Assembly: GCA_000466585.1 (NCBI GenBank)
Contig: KE993499.1
Coordinates: 70,352-134,351 of the forward strand
DNA from: Clostridiales bacterium oral taxon 876 str. F0540
GTDB lineage: Bacteria; Bacillota; Clostridia; Clostridiales; Clostridiaceae
DNA: 64,000 nt
Direction of reading: 5' to 3'
Shown here piece by piece: positions 8,693 through 17,737 of the stretch. A model generated the notes under the pieces. The model was given only the letters and a program-made list of their open reading frames with translations, did not search any database and was not told where the DNA came from. Made by a program: the position numbers and the translations under genes. Every line of letters starts with the position of its first letter. The first letter of the stretch is position 1.

Positions 8693-8776
8693 TCTTATGC
8701 TCCTCTTCTTATAAGTTAGTTTAAACCTCAATTTAATGCAGCATGAGAAAAAAATAAACATGCACATTAAGACTAT

Positions 8777-10468
8777 CTAGTAAACTATATAAACCAAATC
8801 CCAAATTTTTAACTTTGGAACTATAAATTGAATTTTTCTGCCTTGATCACCATCAACATATTTAAACTCTAATTCTAAAGCTTTTCCCTCTTGAAAATCT
8901 GGTGATGCTACATATACCCCTTTAACTTTATTGCAAGTTAATACTGAAACTTGTATATCTTTTGCTTCAGATGATAACTTTTCCTTAGGTACGTTCCAAT
9001 TCATATCCTTCATTTCAGAATAGTTAATGAGGTTTATAATCTTGTAACCCGGCTTTTCTTTAATTAAGGCCCATACACTTTCCGCTTCAGCCTTTGGGCA
9101 AGACTTTATTCCTTTAAAGCTGTATTCCCCATTTATGCCACCAGTATTTACCATTGTAGTATCTATAATATCAAAATCATATATAAGTTCTTCATACTTA
9201 ACTATAAAATCATAGTAACTTCTTAGTTTACTTTTAAAATCCTCATTTTCCATTATTCTATATTTGGGATAGTATGGGTCGCAAAGCACACCATTCTTCT
9301 CACCTAACAGCAGGTGAAAACCTCCGCTGGCAAATATAGTAGCCATAGTAAGCAAAGTTGAATTTTCCGCTTTATCTTCAGGTATGTTTAATTCCTCGAG
9401 AAATGGATTCATATACGCTGCTAAAATAACTTGTTTTTCTGGCGCATACTTCTTCGCATTAATTATTAGATTATATAAATCCTGATAAGTATCATTTGGT
9501 GGCCATACTTCAATATAAACTACGTCTTCTTTTGAATTAGCAACAGTTTCCACCGGCCAATTGTTTACAGCATTGAATATTAAATTTACCGTTTCACCTT
9601 TACTTTCTATATATTCTCTAGTATCATCAACTAAAATTGGAAATTCTTTTCTTAAGTTTCTAACCTTTTCTTCCCCATTTGCATTGCTTATTGCTTCCTT
9701 TGGATAACCATACTGGTCCATATGAATCCCATCAAAACCAAGCTTAACAGCCTTGTAAAATTCATTAATTATATGATCATGCCATCTGCCTTCTCTTGAT
9801 ATATCCATAATATAAAGGAAATCAGCAAATCCAAATACTTCACCATTGTTTTTATAGAGGGCTAATTCTTTATTTTCTTTATAAAAATCTGGAGCAGCTG
9901 CATAAACCGCGCCATAACCTATGGCTTTCATTCCGTATTTATGTGCTATATTTATCTTATCTTTAATTGCAATTAAGCTAAGTTCTCTATTTAATGGATC
10001 TATAAATATATCTGTTCTAGGAATTAAATCATGATGTCTATACATCCAATCATAATACTGAACAACATTTAAATGATATTTATTCATTTCCCTTAAGTCA
10101 TCCTTGTCTTCCAAGTCACTTTGTGAAAAATCCGATAGAAAGCCATACCTAGGAGCACACTTAAATGAATCCAAAATATCAAAGGCCGTACTTTTAGAAT
10201 GAATCATCTTTCCATCTTGATACAATTCTACATCTATTCCAAAGCCGGACATAGTACTATCTTTTTCATCTATTCTTACATCAAACTCAAATAAAACTTC
10301 CTTTACTAAGTTTTCAATATTTTTTTCCACTATTAAAATAATCTCATGAAACCTATAGACCTTGCACCTAACTATTCCTTCTGAAGTATTTTCCAGTTCA
10401 ACAGCAACTTGTATTTTATCTCCTTTATTAAACTGAGCTTTTAACGGATAAACATCTAATATTTTCAA
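8777..10468 (-). CDS. GH66 family glucanase, intracellular form
   Basis: About 563 residues without a signal peptide. GH66 hallmarks are FDGIHMDQYG (nucleophile Asp, about residue 251) and YIEVWP (acid/base Glu, about 320). GH66 enzymes are dextranases or cycloisomaltooligosaccharide glucanotransferases acting on alpha-1,6-glucans. With no export signal it probably trims imported oligosaccharides, or opens or makes cyclic ones inside the cell. The frame opens at TTG 10501, which would overlap the upstream stop. I prefer TTG 10468 because AGGGA stands 9 bases before it and the protein then begins in register with the paralogue (KILDVYPLKA beside LISDVYTDKS). Confidence 0.85.
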   Translation of the reverse strand: MKILDVYPLKAQFNKGDKIQVAVELENTSEGIVRCKVYRFHEIILIVEKNIENLVKEVLFEFDVRIDEKDSTMSGFGIDVELYQDGKMIHSKSTAFDILDSFKCAPRYGFLSDFSQSDLEDKDDLREMNKYHLNVVQYYDWMYRHHDLIPRTDIFIDPLNRELSLIAIKDKINIAHKYGMKAIGYGAVYAAAPDFYKENKELALYKNNGEVFGFADFLYIMDISREGRWHDHIINEFYKAVKLGFDGIHMDQYGYPKEAISNANGEEKVRNLRKEFPILVDDTREYIESKGETVNLIFNAVNNWPVETVANSKEDVVYIEVWPPNDTYQDLYNLIINAKKYAPEKQVILAAYMNPFLEELNIPEDKAENSTLLTMATIFASGGFHLLLGEKNGVLCDPYYPKYRIMENEDFKSKLRSYYDFIVKYEELIYDFDIIDTTMVNTGGINGEYSFKGIKSCPKAEAESVWALIKEKPGYKIINLINYSEMKDMNWNVPKEKLSSEAKDIQVSVLTCNKVKGVYVASPDFQEGKALELEFKYVDGDQGRKIQFIVPKLKIWDLVYIVY

Positions 10469-10487
10469 ATCTTTCACATCCCTAAAG

Positions 10488-12320
10488 TTATTCTTTTTCA
10501 ATATAAATCATGTCCCAATACTGAAGTTCTGGAACTTCAATTTGAAGCTTTTCTCCATCACTTTCCTTCTTGGTTACATATTTTAAGCTTATTGATTTTC
10601 CTCCTTTAATATCAGGTGAAGCTAAGTACACTCCTTTAACATTACCTTCCTTAATATCATAGTTAAGCTTTAAGTTCTTTTTAAACATTGGAGCTTCATA
10701 ATTAGCACCATCATCTCTCCAAGCCGCACGTTTCATTCCTAAAAGATTTATCATTTGAACAACTTCATATCCCTTTTTCTCTTTTGCAAAGGCCCATACA
10801 GTATCTTGAATACCATTACTGCTTGTCTTAATCCCTTCTAGCTCTATTTTGCTGCCAATATCCTTAAGCCCATCCCTTAAAAGATTTTCATAGGCTACTA
10901 AAAAATCATAGTTGTTTCTCATAGCAGCTACCAAAGTCTCGGGCATAGTTAAGTTTTTATTAGGAAAATACTCTTTAGCAAGCATTCCTGTATCTCCCAG
11001 TTCAAGGTGTGCACCTCCTGAAGCAAATATTGCTGCATCAGTCAGCCTAACACTATGTTCATTAAATTCTCCCGGCATATTTGCTCTTCCATAGTTCATA
11101 TAAGCTGCTATCACTGTATTTTTCTTTCCATCTGTAAGATCATATCCTTTGTCCACAGTTTCTTTAAAGGAATTGTAATTAGGAAAATCACTTGGCCAAA
11201 GCTCGGAATACAAAAAATCAACATCACTCTTAGCAACTTGTTCCAGACCATATCTATTTACTGTGTTAAATACAATACCTATCCCCAGCTGTTTTTTTGC
11301 GTTATTAATGAATTCCGTATAGCTATTTGGTAAATTAACTTTATTGCCATTGTAATCATAAGTATCATCACCTCTCCATCCCAATGTATCCATATGAAAT
11401 ATATCAAAGTTTAATACTTTATGAACATTTTCCTCTTCATTATATATATATTTTTGCCATTCTTTATTCGAAGGATTGAATACCGCTAATGACGGAGTTG
11501 CCCAGCCTGACGGTAAATTATGGGCATCCTGTACTTGATGCTTTTCATCCTTGTAAATTCCCCATTCCGGTTTTATTCCATCCTTTTCATAGTCTGAATA
11601 AGCACCATAAATAAGATTATAGTTGCCGGCTTTCATATTTCTACTATGCGCAGTATCTATATAATCCTTAACAGTCTGAAAGTAAATATCCCTATTTGCA
11701 ATATCCTTCCACGAACTTGGTATGTTATTAGGCACCCCGGGAACCGGTTGTTGATGCTTGTTTTGCCAATCATAAAATTGTAATCCATTTATATGAAATT
11801 TATTTATTCTGTCAATTATCTCTGTAGTTTTCTCTACAGTCTGCTGAGGAAATTCAACTAAATACCCGTACCTTGGAAACCTATCCCATGTAGATGATAT
11901 ATCTACGGCTGTATTCCTATGGTCATCAACTCTTATGCCATGAGCTGCATATACTTCCACAAGATACCCTTGATAGTCCTCCTTCGGAGCCTTCCATGAA
12001 AACTCAACAGTTTTTGCCTCATTATTATTTAAAGAAATTTTAATTTGTTTTTTTTCTATCGTTTTGTTTAAATGCTTGAAGTATACTTCCAAAACTCCTT
12101 TGTAAGACTTCTTTAATTTATTGTTTAACTCAATTTTAAAATTAACCGTGTCATTGGGATTATATCTAGACTTATCTGTATAAACATCACTTATAAGACC
12201 GTTACTGCTTAAGATTTTTTCAGCATCATCAGCATTAAAGTTTTTATATTTATAAGCGGTAAAACCTACCATTCCAAGAAACAGTAAAATAGATATACCT
12301 AATAAAACTTTCTTTTTCAA
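10488..12320 (-). CDS. GH66 family glucanase, membrane-anchored / exported form
   Basis: 610 residues. One hydrophobic N-terminal segment (about 5-24) without a lipobox suggests a membrane anchor or uncleaved signal. The beta-sandwich N-domain is followed by the catalytic barrel with FDIFHMDTLG (nucleophile Asp311) and FLYSELWPS (acid/base Glu373). There is no room for the CBM35 insertion of classical cycloisomaltooligosaccharide glucanotransferases, so endo-dextranase activity on external dextran is the simpler reading. It lies between the ABC permease genes and the second GH66 gene and starts at TTG after AGGGAG. A surface enzyme feeding the transporter fits the operon order. Confidence 0.85.
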   Translation of the reverse strand: MKKKVLLGISILLFLGMVGFTAYKYKNFNADDAEKILSSNGLISDVYTDKSRYNPNDTVNFKIELNNKLKKSYKGVLEVYFKHLNKTIEKKQIKISLNNNEAKTVEFSWKAPKEDYQGYLVEVYAAHGIRVDDHRNTAVDISSTWDRFPRYGYLVEFPQQTVEKTTEIIDRINKFHINGLQFYDWQNKHQQPVPGVPNNIPSSWKDIANRDIYFQTVKDYIDTAHSRNMKAGNYNLIYGAYSDYEKDGIKPEWGIYKDEKHQVQDAHNLPSGWATPSLAVFNPSNKEWQKYIYNEEENVHKVLNFDIFHMDTLGWRGDDTYDYNGNKVNLPNSYTEFINNAKKQLGIGIVFNTVNRYGLEQVAKSDVDFLYSELWPSDFPNYNSFKETVDKGYDLTDGKKNTVIAAYMNYGRANMPGEFNEHSVRLTDAAIFASGGAHLELGDTGMLAKEYFPNKNLTMPETLVAAMRNNYDFLVAYENLLRDGLKDIGSKIELEGIKTSSNGIQDTVWAFAKEKKGYEVVQMINLLGMKRAAWRDDGANYEAPMFKKNLKLNYDIKEGNVKGVYLASPDIKGGKSISLKYVTKKESDGEKLQIEVPELQYWDMIYIEKE

Positions 12321-12340
12321 AATTAAACACTCCCTATAAA

Positions 12341-13174
12341 CTAGCCTTTAACAGCTCCTTGATTTCCACCTTGTTTAATAAACTGCTTATTAAAGATAAT
12401 AAAAATTAGAATAATAGGTATCAAAACTAGTATTGCGGCAGCAAATATTATTCCCCATTGTGTTGCTTTACCATTTTGTAAAAGCTTTATAGCAATTGGT
12501 AAAGTTCTCTTTGATTGAGTTTTAATAATAGCAAGCGCTGTAAATACTTCCATCCAAGTTCCCGAAAAAGTACCTATAGCCATAGTAGCTAGTGCTGGTT
12601 TTGAAAGTGGTATAATTATATTTTTATATATTGTCCACTTATTTCCGCCATCCATTATTATGGATTCTTCTAATTCTTTAGGAATAGTTTCAAAGAAGCC
12701 TTTTAAAAAGAAAGTATTTCCTGCAACTCCCCCACTTACATATAGGAGTAATAATCCTGTATAAGTATCTACTAGCCCTAAAGACTTTATAATTGTAAAT
12801 TGCGAAACCAAAGCAAGTATTGCCGGCATCATTAAAGAAAATATATAGATATTAAATATTACTTTTTTTCCAGGAAAATTTAGCCTTGCAAACCCGTAGG
12901 CTGATAATGAAGATATAAACAACACTAATACTGTAGTAGCTGCTGTAACAAATACACTATTAGCAAAGTAGGTGGAAAAGTGCTCTCCTCTCCAAACCGA
13001 AACATAGTTCCCAAAATAAAATTGTTTAGGAATTATCTGAGGTTCTGAAGGAAGAACATACGTATTAGGTATCAAGGATGTAGTTATCATATTCAGAAAT
13101 GGAAGTAATGAGAATATAACTACTACTATAAGCACTAAATGTATTAAAAGCTTACCATATTTACTTTGAACCAT
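12341..13174 (-). CDS. Sugar ABC transporter permease (MalG-like)
   Basis: 277 residues with six membrane segments. The EAA loop EESIIMDGGNKWTIYKNIIIPLSKP near residue 180, where the permease meets the ATPase, is the CUT1 family pattern. It pairs with the upstream MalF-like permease and the lipoprotein to import oligosaccharides. No ATPase gene is present in the operon, so a shared MsmK-type ATPase encoded elsewhere is likely, as is common for CUT1 importers in Firmicutes. Spacing of about 15 bases to the neighbouring permease supports co-transcription. Confidence 0.9.
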   Translation of the reverse strand: MVQSKYGKLLIHLVLIVVVIFSLLPFLNMITTSLIPNTYVLPSEPQIIPKQFYFGNYVSVWRGEHFSTYFANSVFVTAATTVLVLFISSLSAYGFARLNFPGKKVIFNIYIFSLMMPAILALVSQFTIIKSLGLVDTYTGLLLLYVSGGVAGNTFFLKGFFETIPKELEESIIMDGGNKWTIYKNIIIPLSKPALATMAIGTFSGTWMEVFTALAIIKTQSKRTLPIAIKLLQNGKATQWGIIFAAAILVLIPIILIFIIFNKQFIKQGGNQGAVKG

Positions 13175-13189
13175 ATCTTTCTTCCTCCT

Positions 13190-14128
13190 TTAGAATTCAA
13201 CCTCTATGTTCTTTGTTATTTTTCTCTGCACTAGGGAAATAGCAATTAATATAACTCCCATTACCATGCTTAAAGCTGCAGCGTAACCAAACTCGAAGCT
13301 TGAAAAGGCTTTATTGTACATATAATTTAGTAGAACATCAGTCTTTCCCATTGGTCCGCCGTTAGTAATAAGCATTACCTGAAGCATTATGTTAAAGGCT
13401 CCAATTATTAAATTGATTATAATAAAATAGGTTCTTGATGCAAGAAGTGGTAGAGTAATTTTCCATATTTGCTGTTTTTTAGTTGCCCCATCCACATCAG
13501 CAGCTTCGTATATATCCTTTGGAAGGTCTTGAAGAGCAGCTGTATACATAATCATTACCCATCCTATACCCTTCCATATGCAAAGAGCCCAAATAACAAT
13601 ATTGCCGGTCCACTCATTCTGAAGCCACATAATAGGTTCTTTGATAAGATGTAGGTTAAGAAGTATTGAATTAATTAGAGCTCCTTTAGTATCCTGAAAA
13701 ATATATTTAAATAAGATTGCCACAACTATCCAATCTGATATGACAGGTATATATAATAAAAATCTATATAGAACCTTTCCCTTAGAAACTGCTTCTATTG
13801 CTACAGCAAGTATCATTCCTAAGAACCACTGAGCAGGAACAGTAACTAATACTGCAAGTAATGTATTTCTTAAAGACAGATAGAACTTAGAACTTTCATT
13901 TAAAACCCCTGATCCTAAAAATGCTTTTCTAAAATTATCAAACCCTACAAAAGTGCTCGGTTTATTAGGATTAACACTATAATTCATAAATGCCATTTGA
14001 ATATTCTTTAAAAGAGGGTATGCCACAAATATTACAAAAAGTAAAAAGCCTATTCCAATAAAAGCCCAACCTTCTAAAGCTTCTCTGTGTTGCTTTTTAA
14101 ATCTTCTATTTTTAATCTTAGTTTGCAA
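13190..14128 (-). CDS. Sugar ABC transporter permease (MalF/UgpA-like)
   Basis: About 312 residues with six membrane segments and the EAA loop DIYEAADVDGATKKQQIWKITLPLL. It forms the heterodimeric membrane channel of the oligosaccharide importer with the next gene. The start needs care. The open frame reaches GTG 14161, but there the SD is one base away. A better start is TTG 14128, with AAGGAG nine bases upstream. The first AAGGAG instead drives a four-codon frame (ATG at 14156, stop TAA overlapping the second SD), a possible translational coupling device. Confidence 0.85.
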   Translation of the reverse strand: MQTKIKNRRFKKQHREALEGWAFIGIGFLLFVIFVAYPLLKNIQMAFMNYSVNPNKPSTFVGFDNFRKAFLGSGVLNESSKFYLSLRNTLLAVLVTVPAQWFLGMILAVAIEAVSKGKVLYRFLLYIPVISDWIVVAILFKYIFQDTKGALINSILLNLHLIKEPIMWLQNEWTGNIVIWALCIWKGIGWVMIMYTAALQDLPKDIYEAADVDGATKKQQIWKITLPLLASRTYFIIINLIIGAFNIMLQVMLITNGGPMGKTDVLLNYMYNKAFSSFEFGYAAALSMVMGVILIAISLVQRKITKNIEVEF

Positions 14129-14225
14129 AATAATTGTCTCCTTATTTATCAACCATTTCACTCTCCTTAAATTTATGATTAAGGATTAAGAGACCCCCCT
14201 TAATCCTTAATTCTATTCTTACAAT

Positions 14226-15515
14226 TTATTTTTGCTGCAATAGCGCATCAACTTTCTTAGCAGCATCGTCCAAAGCCTGTTGAGGAGTTGCTTTTTTTCT
14301 AACTGCTAATTCAAAGGAATCTCTTATTGCAGATGAAATATCTGCCCATTTTGGACTTGGAGTTCTTGCCCAGGTTGAACTTAATTGAGTCATATATGCG
14401 CTTATCATGGCATTGTCTTTAACTACAGGCTTTTCGGCTGTTTTTTTGTTAACCGGCATCATACCAAGTTCAGTTGCAAATATTGTTTGAGCTTCATCTG
14501 AAGCTAAGAATTTAGCAAAAGCTATTGCTTGTTGTTGATTCTTTGAAGCTTTAAAAACTATTGTATCTTCTCCGCCGACTATAGAAATACTTCCTCCATC
14601 TCCTTTAGGAATTGGAGCAAACACTACATTGTCTTTAACTGATTTTTGATCTTTATTAGCCGGGAACCACCATGGACCATCATCTATCATACCGTAATGT
14701 CCTGCATTAAAACCTTCCCATGAACCTTCCCCGCCAAGTAAGCTTTTTGCCACATATCCTTTGTCGTTCCACTCAACTATTTTTTCAAGAGCTTTTACAC
14801 TTTCTGCACTATTTAAGAAACCTGAAGCTTTCGTGTTGGTCTTATCTGTAACCTTACCTCCAAGTGACAGGAAATATGGCATTGTTCCCCAAGTATCTAT
14901 GTTTGCAATACCTATTCCCATTACTTTATCCTTCTTTACCGCTTCGGCATACTTTTCAAGTTCATCCATAGTTTTTGGTGCTTCTGTCAGTCCTGCCTTT
15001 GTAAGCATTGACTTATTATATATAGCTATCTTAGTATTTGTATCTAATGGTATTCCATAATAATGTCCATTATAAAAGTTTGTGCTCACCGGACCCTCAT
15101 ATAAATCTTTTTTTAAATCATCAAACCCAGGCATTGAGTCAACTGCTGTTAAATAATCTTCTTTAGCATATTGAGCCACATCTACAATGTCTGTCCTTGC
15201 TAAGTCCGGTGTAGTTCCACTCATAGCTGCTTGAAGTATTTGTTTCTTATAATCATCTCCACCAGGCATTGGTGTGATTTTCACCTTAATATCTGGATAT
15301 TTCTTGTTAAATTCAGGTACTATTTTATCTTTTAATACCTTATTTTCGATATCCGTGAAGGTACTCCACATTTCTATTTCACCTTTTAGCTTTGTCTCAT
15401 CAGTAGTTGTTGCTGACTGCTGTTCTTGAGTTGGAGCCTTGCTTCCACAGCCTACTAATATTGAGGATGCCACTAGACCTGTAAGAATTAATGATAATAG
15501 TTTTTTATTTTTCAT
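14226..15515 (-). CDS. Sugar-binding lipoprotein of an ABC importer
   Basis: 429 residues. The signal peptide ends in a lipobox (SSILVGCGSK), so the mature protein is lipid-anchored outside the membrane. The rest is an extracellular solute-binding protein of family 1, with the typical ELEKYAEAVKKD and FAKFLASDEAQ segments. It captures oligosaccharides for the two permeases downstream. The genes around it (GH15, two GH66, GH13) point to isomaltooligosaccharides or their cyclic forms. RBS GGGGG lies before the ATG. Confidence 0.9.
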   Translation of the reverse strand: MKNKKLLSLILTGLVASSILVGCGSKAPTQEQQSATTTDETKLKGEIEMWSTFTDIENKVLKDKIVPEFNKKYPDIKVKITPMPGGDDYKKQILQAAMSGTTPDLARTDIVDVAQYAKEDYLTAVDSMPGFDDLKKDLYEGPVSTNFYNGHYYGIPLDTNTKIAIYNKSMLTKAGLTEAPKTMDELEKYAEAVKKDKVMGIGIANIDTWGTMPYFLSLGGKVTDKTNTKASGFLNSAESVKALEKIVEWNDKGYVAKSLLGGEGSWEGFNAGHYGMIDDGPWWFPANKDQKSVKDNVVFAPIPKGDGGSISIVGGEDTIVFKASKNQQQAIAFAKFLASDEAQTIFATELGMMPVNKKTAEKPVVKDNAMISAYMTQLSSTWARTPSPKWADISSAIRDSFELAVRKKATPQQALDDAAKKVDALLQQK

Positions 15516-15550
15516 ATTTTTCCCCCTAATAATTATATTTTTATTTTTTA

Positions 15551-15567
15551 AGCACCATTAGTGCTTT
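15551..15567 (-). other. Intercistronic hairpin between GH15 and the binding-protein gene
   Basis: AAGCAC / GTGCTT with a five-base loop. On the transcribed minus strand it is followed by A, not T, so it is not a terminator. It could set mRNA processing or stability between the two genes. Confidence 0.35.
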
Positions 15568-15569
15568 AG

Positions 15570-16643
15570 CTAGCTATACTTTTTAATATAATACAGCAGA
15601 ATTAGATACATAGCATGAGCCCATAATACCGGTGAAGCAACATCACCCCAAAGACTTGTCCATTTCTTAATATAATTTTCATCATTTACTTGTTCTAAAA
15701 TTTGTTCACCTAACTCCCCATTTTCTTTTGCTTTACCTTCAATCCATCTAATAATATCTTTTGCTTTTTCTATTTGATTTACTTTGCAGTAGTATAAACC
15801 AAGTGAGGCAGATAAAACTATCCACTCACCACCACCGTAATAAGTGTCTCCTATGTATCTATGAACACCAATATTATTTACTAATTTCTCCTCGATTTCC
15901 TTAACTGTATTTTCAATAATAAAATCGTTTACTTTAAACAAGTCAAAAGGAACAGCTGCCCAAAGCAAGCTTCCATCTATGTTATCATCATCAATACACT
16001 TCTTTAGTCTTTCATCCACTATACAGTTATCTGCAACATATTGTTTAATCAAGCTGACAGTACGTTCAAGCCTTTCATCTTGTATATACATATTTATCGC
16101 CTTTAATCCTCCATATATGGCTGCAAGTGTGGATGTATGAATTTTTTCGCCATTTTCCTGCCAGCAGTCAAAACAAGGATAATTCCAAAAGTTTATCAAA
16201 TACTCAATTACTATTTTAATGCTTTTCCGGTATTCATCTACTAACTTAATGTTATTAGAAATTCTTATATGTTCTGATAAAGACCAAAGCCATGTTCCAT
16301 ACCCATCTAATTGAAAATTAGGCCATTCATCTAATGACTCATTTCCTTCGAGAGTATATTTGGTTGGAAGATAATCATCATTTAATAAAATATCCCCCCT
16401 TTTTTTCATTTCTAAAATTCTTTTTAGTTTTGAATCCTGTTTCGATATCACACTATGAGACCATTTAAAAAATTTATCTGCAGAATTATTTTCCTGCCAT
16501 AAGTTCATTGCATATGCTGTAAATGCTCCATCCTTAATCCAGCAGTAATTATAGATGCTAAAATTAGGGCAAGCAATATAAGAACCAGAATAGTGTTGAT
16601 TAGAAATTATGATTTCAATGCTCTTATCTTTTAGATTAGTTAT
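15570..16643 (-). CDS. GH15 glucoamylase / glucodextranase-like enzyme with a non-standard start
   Basis: About 357 residues, (alpha/alpha)6-barrel GH15 type. Visible motifs are NYCWIKDGAFTAYAM, DEWPNFQLDGYGTWLW, CFDCWQENGEKIH (catalytic acid region) and GELGEQI near the C-terminus (catalytic base region). It removes glucose from chain ends, probably alpha-1,6. The first ATG (16508) would delete the conserved NYxWxxDG segment. The frame is open for 50 more codons to a stop at 16659-16661, with no ATG, GTG or TTG. AAAAGGGG (16653-16660) stands 9 bases before an in-frame ATA at 16643 and 3 before an ATT at 16649. Either a rare start is used or the start codon was lost. Confidence 0.75.
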   Translation of the reverse strand: MTNLKDKSIEIIISNQHYSGSYIACPNFSIYNYCWIKDGAFTAYAMNLWQENNSADKFFKWSHSVISKQDSKLKRILEMKKRGDILLNDDYLPTKYTLEGNESLDEWPNFQLDGYGTWLWSLSEHIRISNNIKLVDEYRKSIKIVIEYLINFWNYPCFDCWQENGEKIHTSTLAAIYGGLKAINMYIQDERLERTVSLIKQYVADNCIVDERLKKCIDDDNIDGSLLWAAVPFDLFKVNDFIIENTVKEIEEKLVNNIGVHRYIGDTYYGGGEWIVLSASLGLYYCKVNQIEKAKDIIRWIEGKAKENGELGEQILEQVNDENYIKKWTSLWGDVASPVLWAHAMYLILLYYIKKYS

Positions 16644-16650
16644 ACTAATC
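16634..16650. promoter_or_regulatory. Palindrome at the head of the glucan operon
   Basis: GATTAGT (16634-16640) - TAT - ACTAATC (16644-16650), a perfect 7-bp inverted repeat that overlaps the presumed GH15 start and lies in the divergent region shared with the AraC regulator. It could be an operator or a hairpin at the initiation site. The palindrome is seen; its role is inferred. Confidence 0.4.
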
Positions 16651-16775
16651 AGCCCCTTTTACTGAAGTTTACTTACTTATTGATTTAATTCTAATTTGTA
16701 ATACAATATAATTGAATGTATCATTAATACTTTCTTTGTATAATTCCGACTTTCTATATAAATGGGGGTATCCAT

Positions 16776-17693
16776 ATGAACTTACTTTCGATAGATACTA
16801 GTATTATCCCATCGGTTAGACTTATTGGTCACGTATCCTATAATAAGCCTTGGAAACATTTTACAAGAGTAATAGATGAATACCTATTGTATGTAGTAAA
16901 AAGCGGGGAACTGTTTATAAAAGAAGGGGAGAAAGAATACCACTTAATGAAGGGAGACCTTTTACTGCTTGAACCCAATATAGAGCATACTGGTTATAAA
17001 GAAGCCATATGTCATTACTATTATTTCCACTTTAAGCATGCAAAAATTAATTTAGTTACTGAAAAGTCTCATGATGAAATAGCCAAAGAATTGGTTATTA
17101 AAAGAAAGGATTCATTAGCGAGTGAACATCTTGAGGAAGCTACTGACAGCGATCCTGTATTTTATTTACCGAAATACTATCATTATGAGAATGAAAATGA
17201 ACTTATGGCTATGTTAGTAGACACAGATAATGACTACTATAAAAAATATGAAGGTTACAAAAGAGTTGCGTCCTTAAAGCTTCTGGAAATACTCATAAAA
17301 GTAAGTAGGGATTATACTTCTACAAAAATAGAAAATTCTCAACCTCACTTCTCAAAAGCCTTTGCCAAATGCCGAAACATACAAAATTATCTTAATGCTG
17401 AATATCAAAGTAAAATTACAAGTACAGAAATAGAAAAAGTATTTGAATCAAATTATGACTATTTAAACAGAGTGTTCCAAAAGATGACTGGTTATACTAT
17501 AGTAAACTATTTAAATGTACTTAGAATTAACAAAGCTAAAGATTTGCTTGATACCACACCAATAAAAATATCTGAGGTAGGCTATCTTGTAGGAATAGAG
17601 GATCCTTATTATTTCAGTAAACTGTTTAAAAAGCATACAGGAATGACCCCATCTCAATATTTAAAATTAAGAAGTGAAACTAAAATAGAATAG
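16776..17693 (+). CDS. AraC family transcriptional regulator
   Basis: 305 residues. The N-terminal half is a cupin-like ligand-binding domain (GELFIKEGEKEYHLMKGDLLLLEPNIEHTG). The last 100 residues hold two helix-turn-helix units ending in the AraC signature (ISEVGYLVGIEDPYYFSKLFKKHTGMTPSQY). It is divergent from the alpha-1,6-glucan operon and is therefore its likely activator, with a sugar as effector. RBS GGGGG stands seven bases before the ATG. Its stop codon lies within the following terminator stem. Confidence 0.9.
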   Translation: MNLLSIDTSIIPSVRLIGHVSYNKPWKHFTRVIDEYLLYVVKSGELFIKEGEKEYHLMKGDLLLLEPNIEHTGYKEAICHYYYFHFKHAKINLVTEKSHDEIAKELVIKRKDSLASEHLEEATDSDPVFYLPKYYHYENENELMAMLVDTDNDYYKKYEGYKRVASLKLLEILIKVSRDYTSTKIENSQPHFSKAFAKCRNIQNYLNAEYQSKITSTEIEKVFESNYDYLNRVFQKMTGYTIVNYLNVLRINKAKDLLDTTPIKISEVGYLVGIEDPYYFSKLFKKHTGMTPSQYLKLRSETKIE

Positions 17694-17735
17694 AGCGTAA
17701 ATAGCTATAACTAAACATAAACTATTTACGCTCTA
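17691..17735. terminator. Bidirectional terminator
   Basis: 14-bp stem TAGAGCGTAAATAG (17691-17704) / CTATTTACGCTCTA (17722-17735), then TTTTAT. It separates the AraC gene from the convergent RDD gene. Confidence 0.85.
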
Positions 17736-17737
17736 TT

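Noticed and set aside
15551..15567. Hairpin after GH15 as a terminator that would split the glucan operon
   Set aside because: On the transcribed strand it is followed by A, not T; it cannot be a standard terminator.
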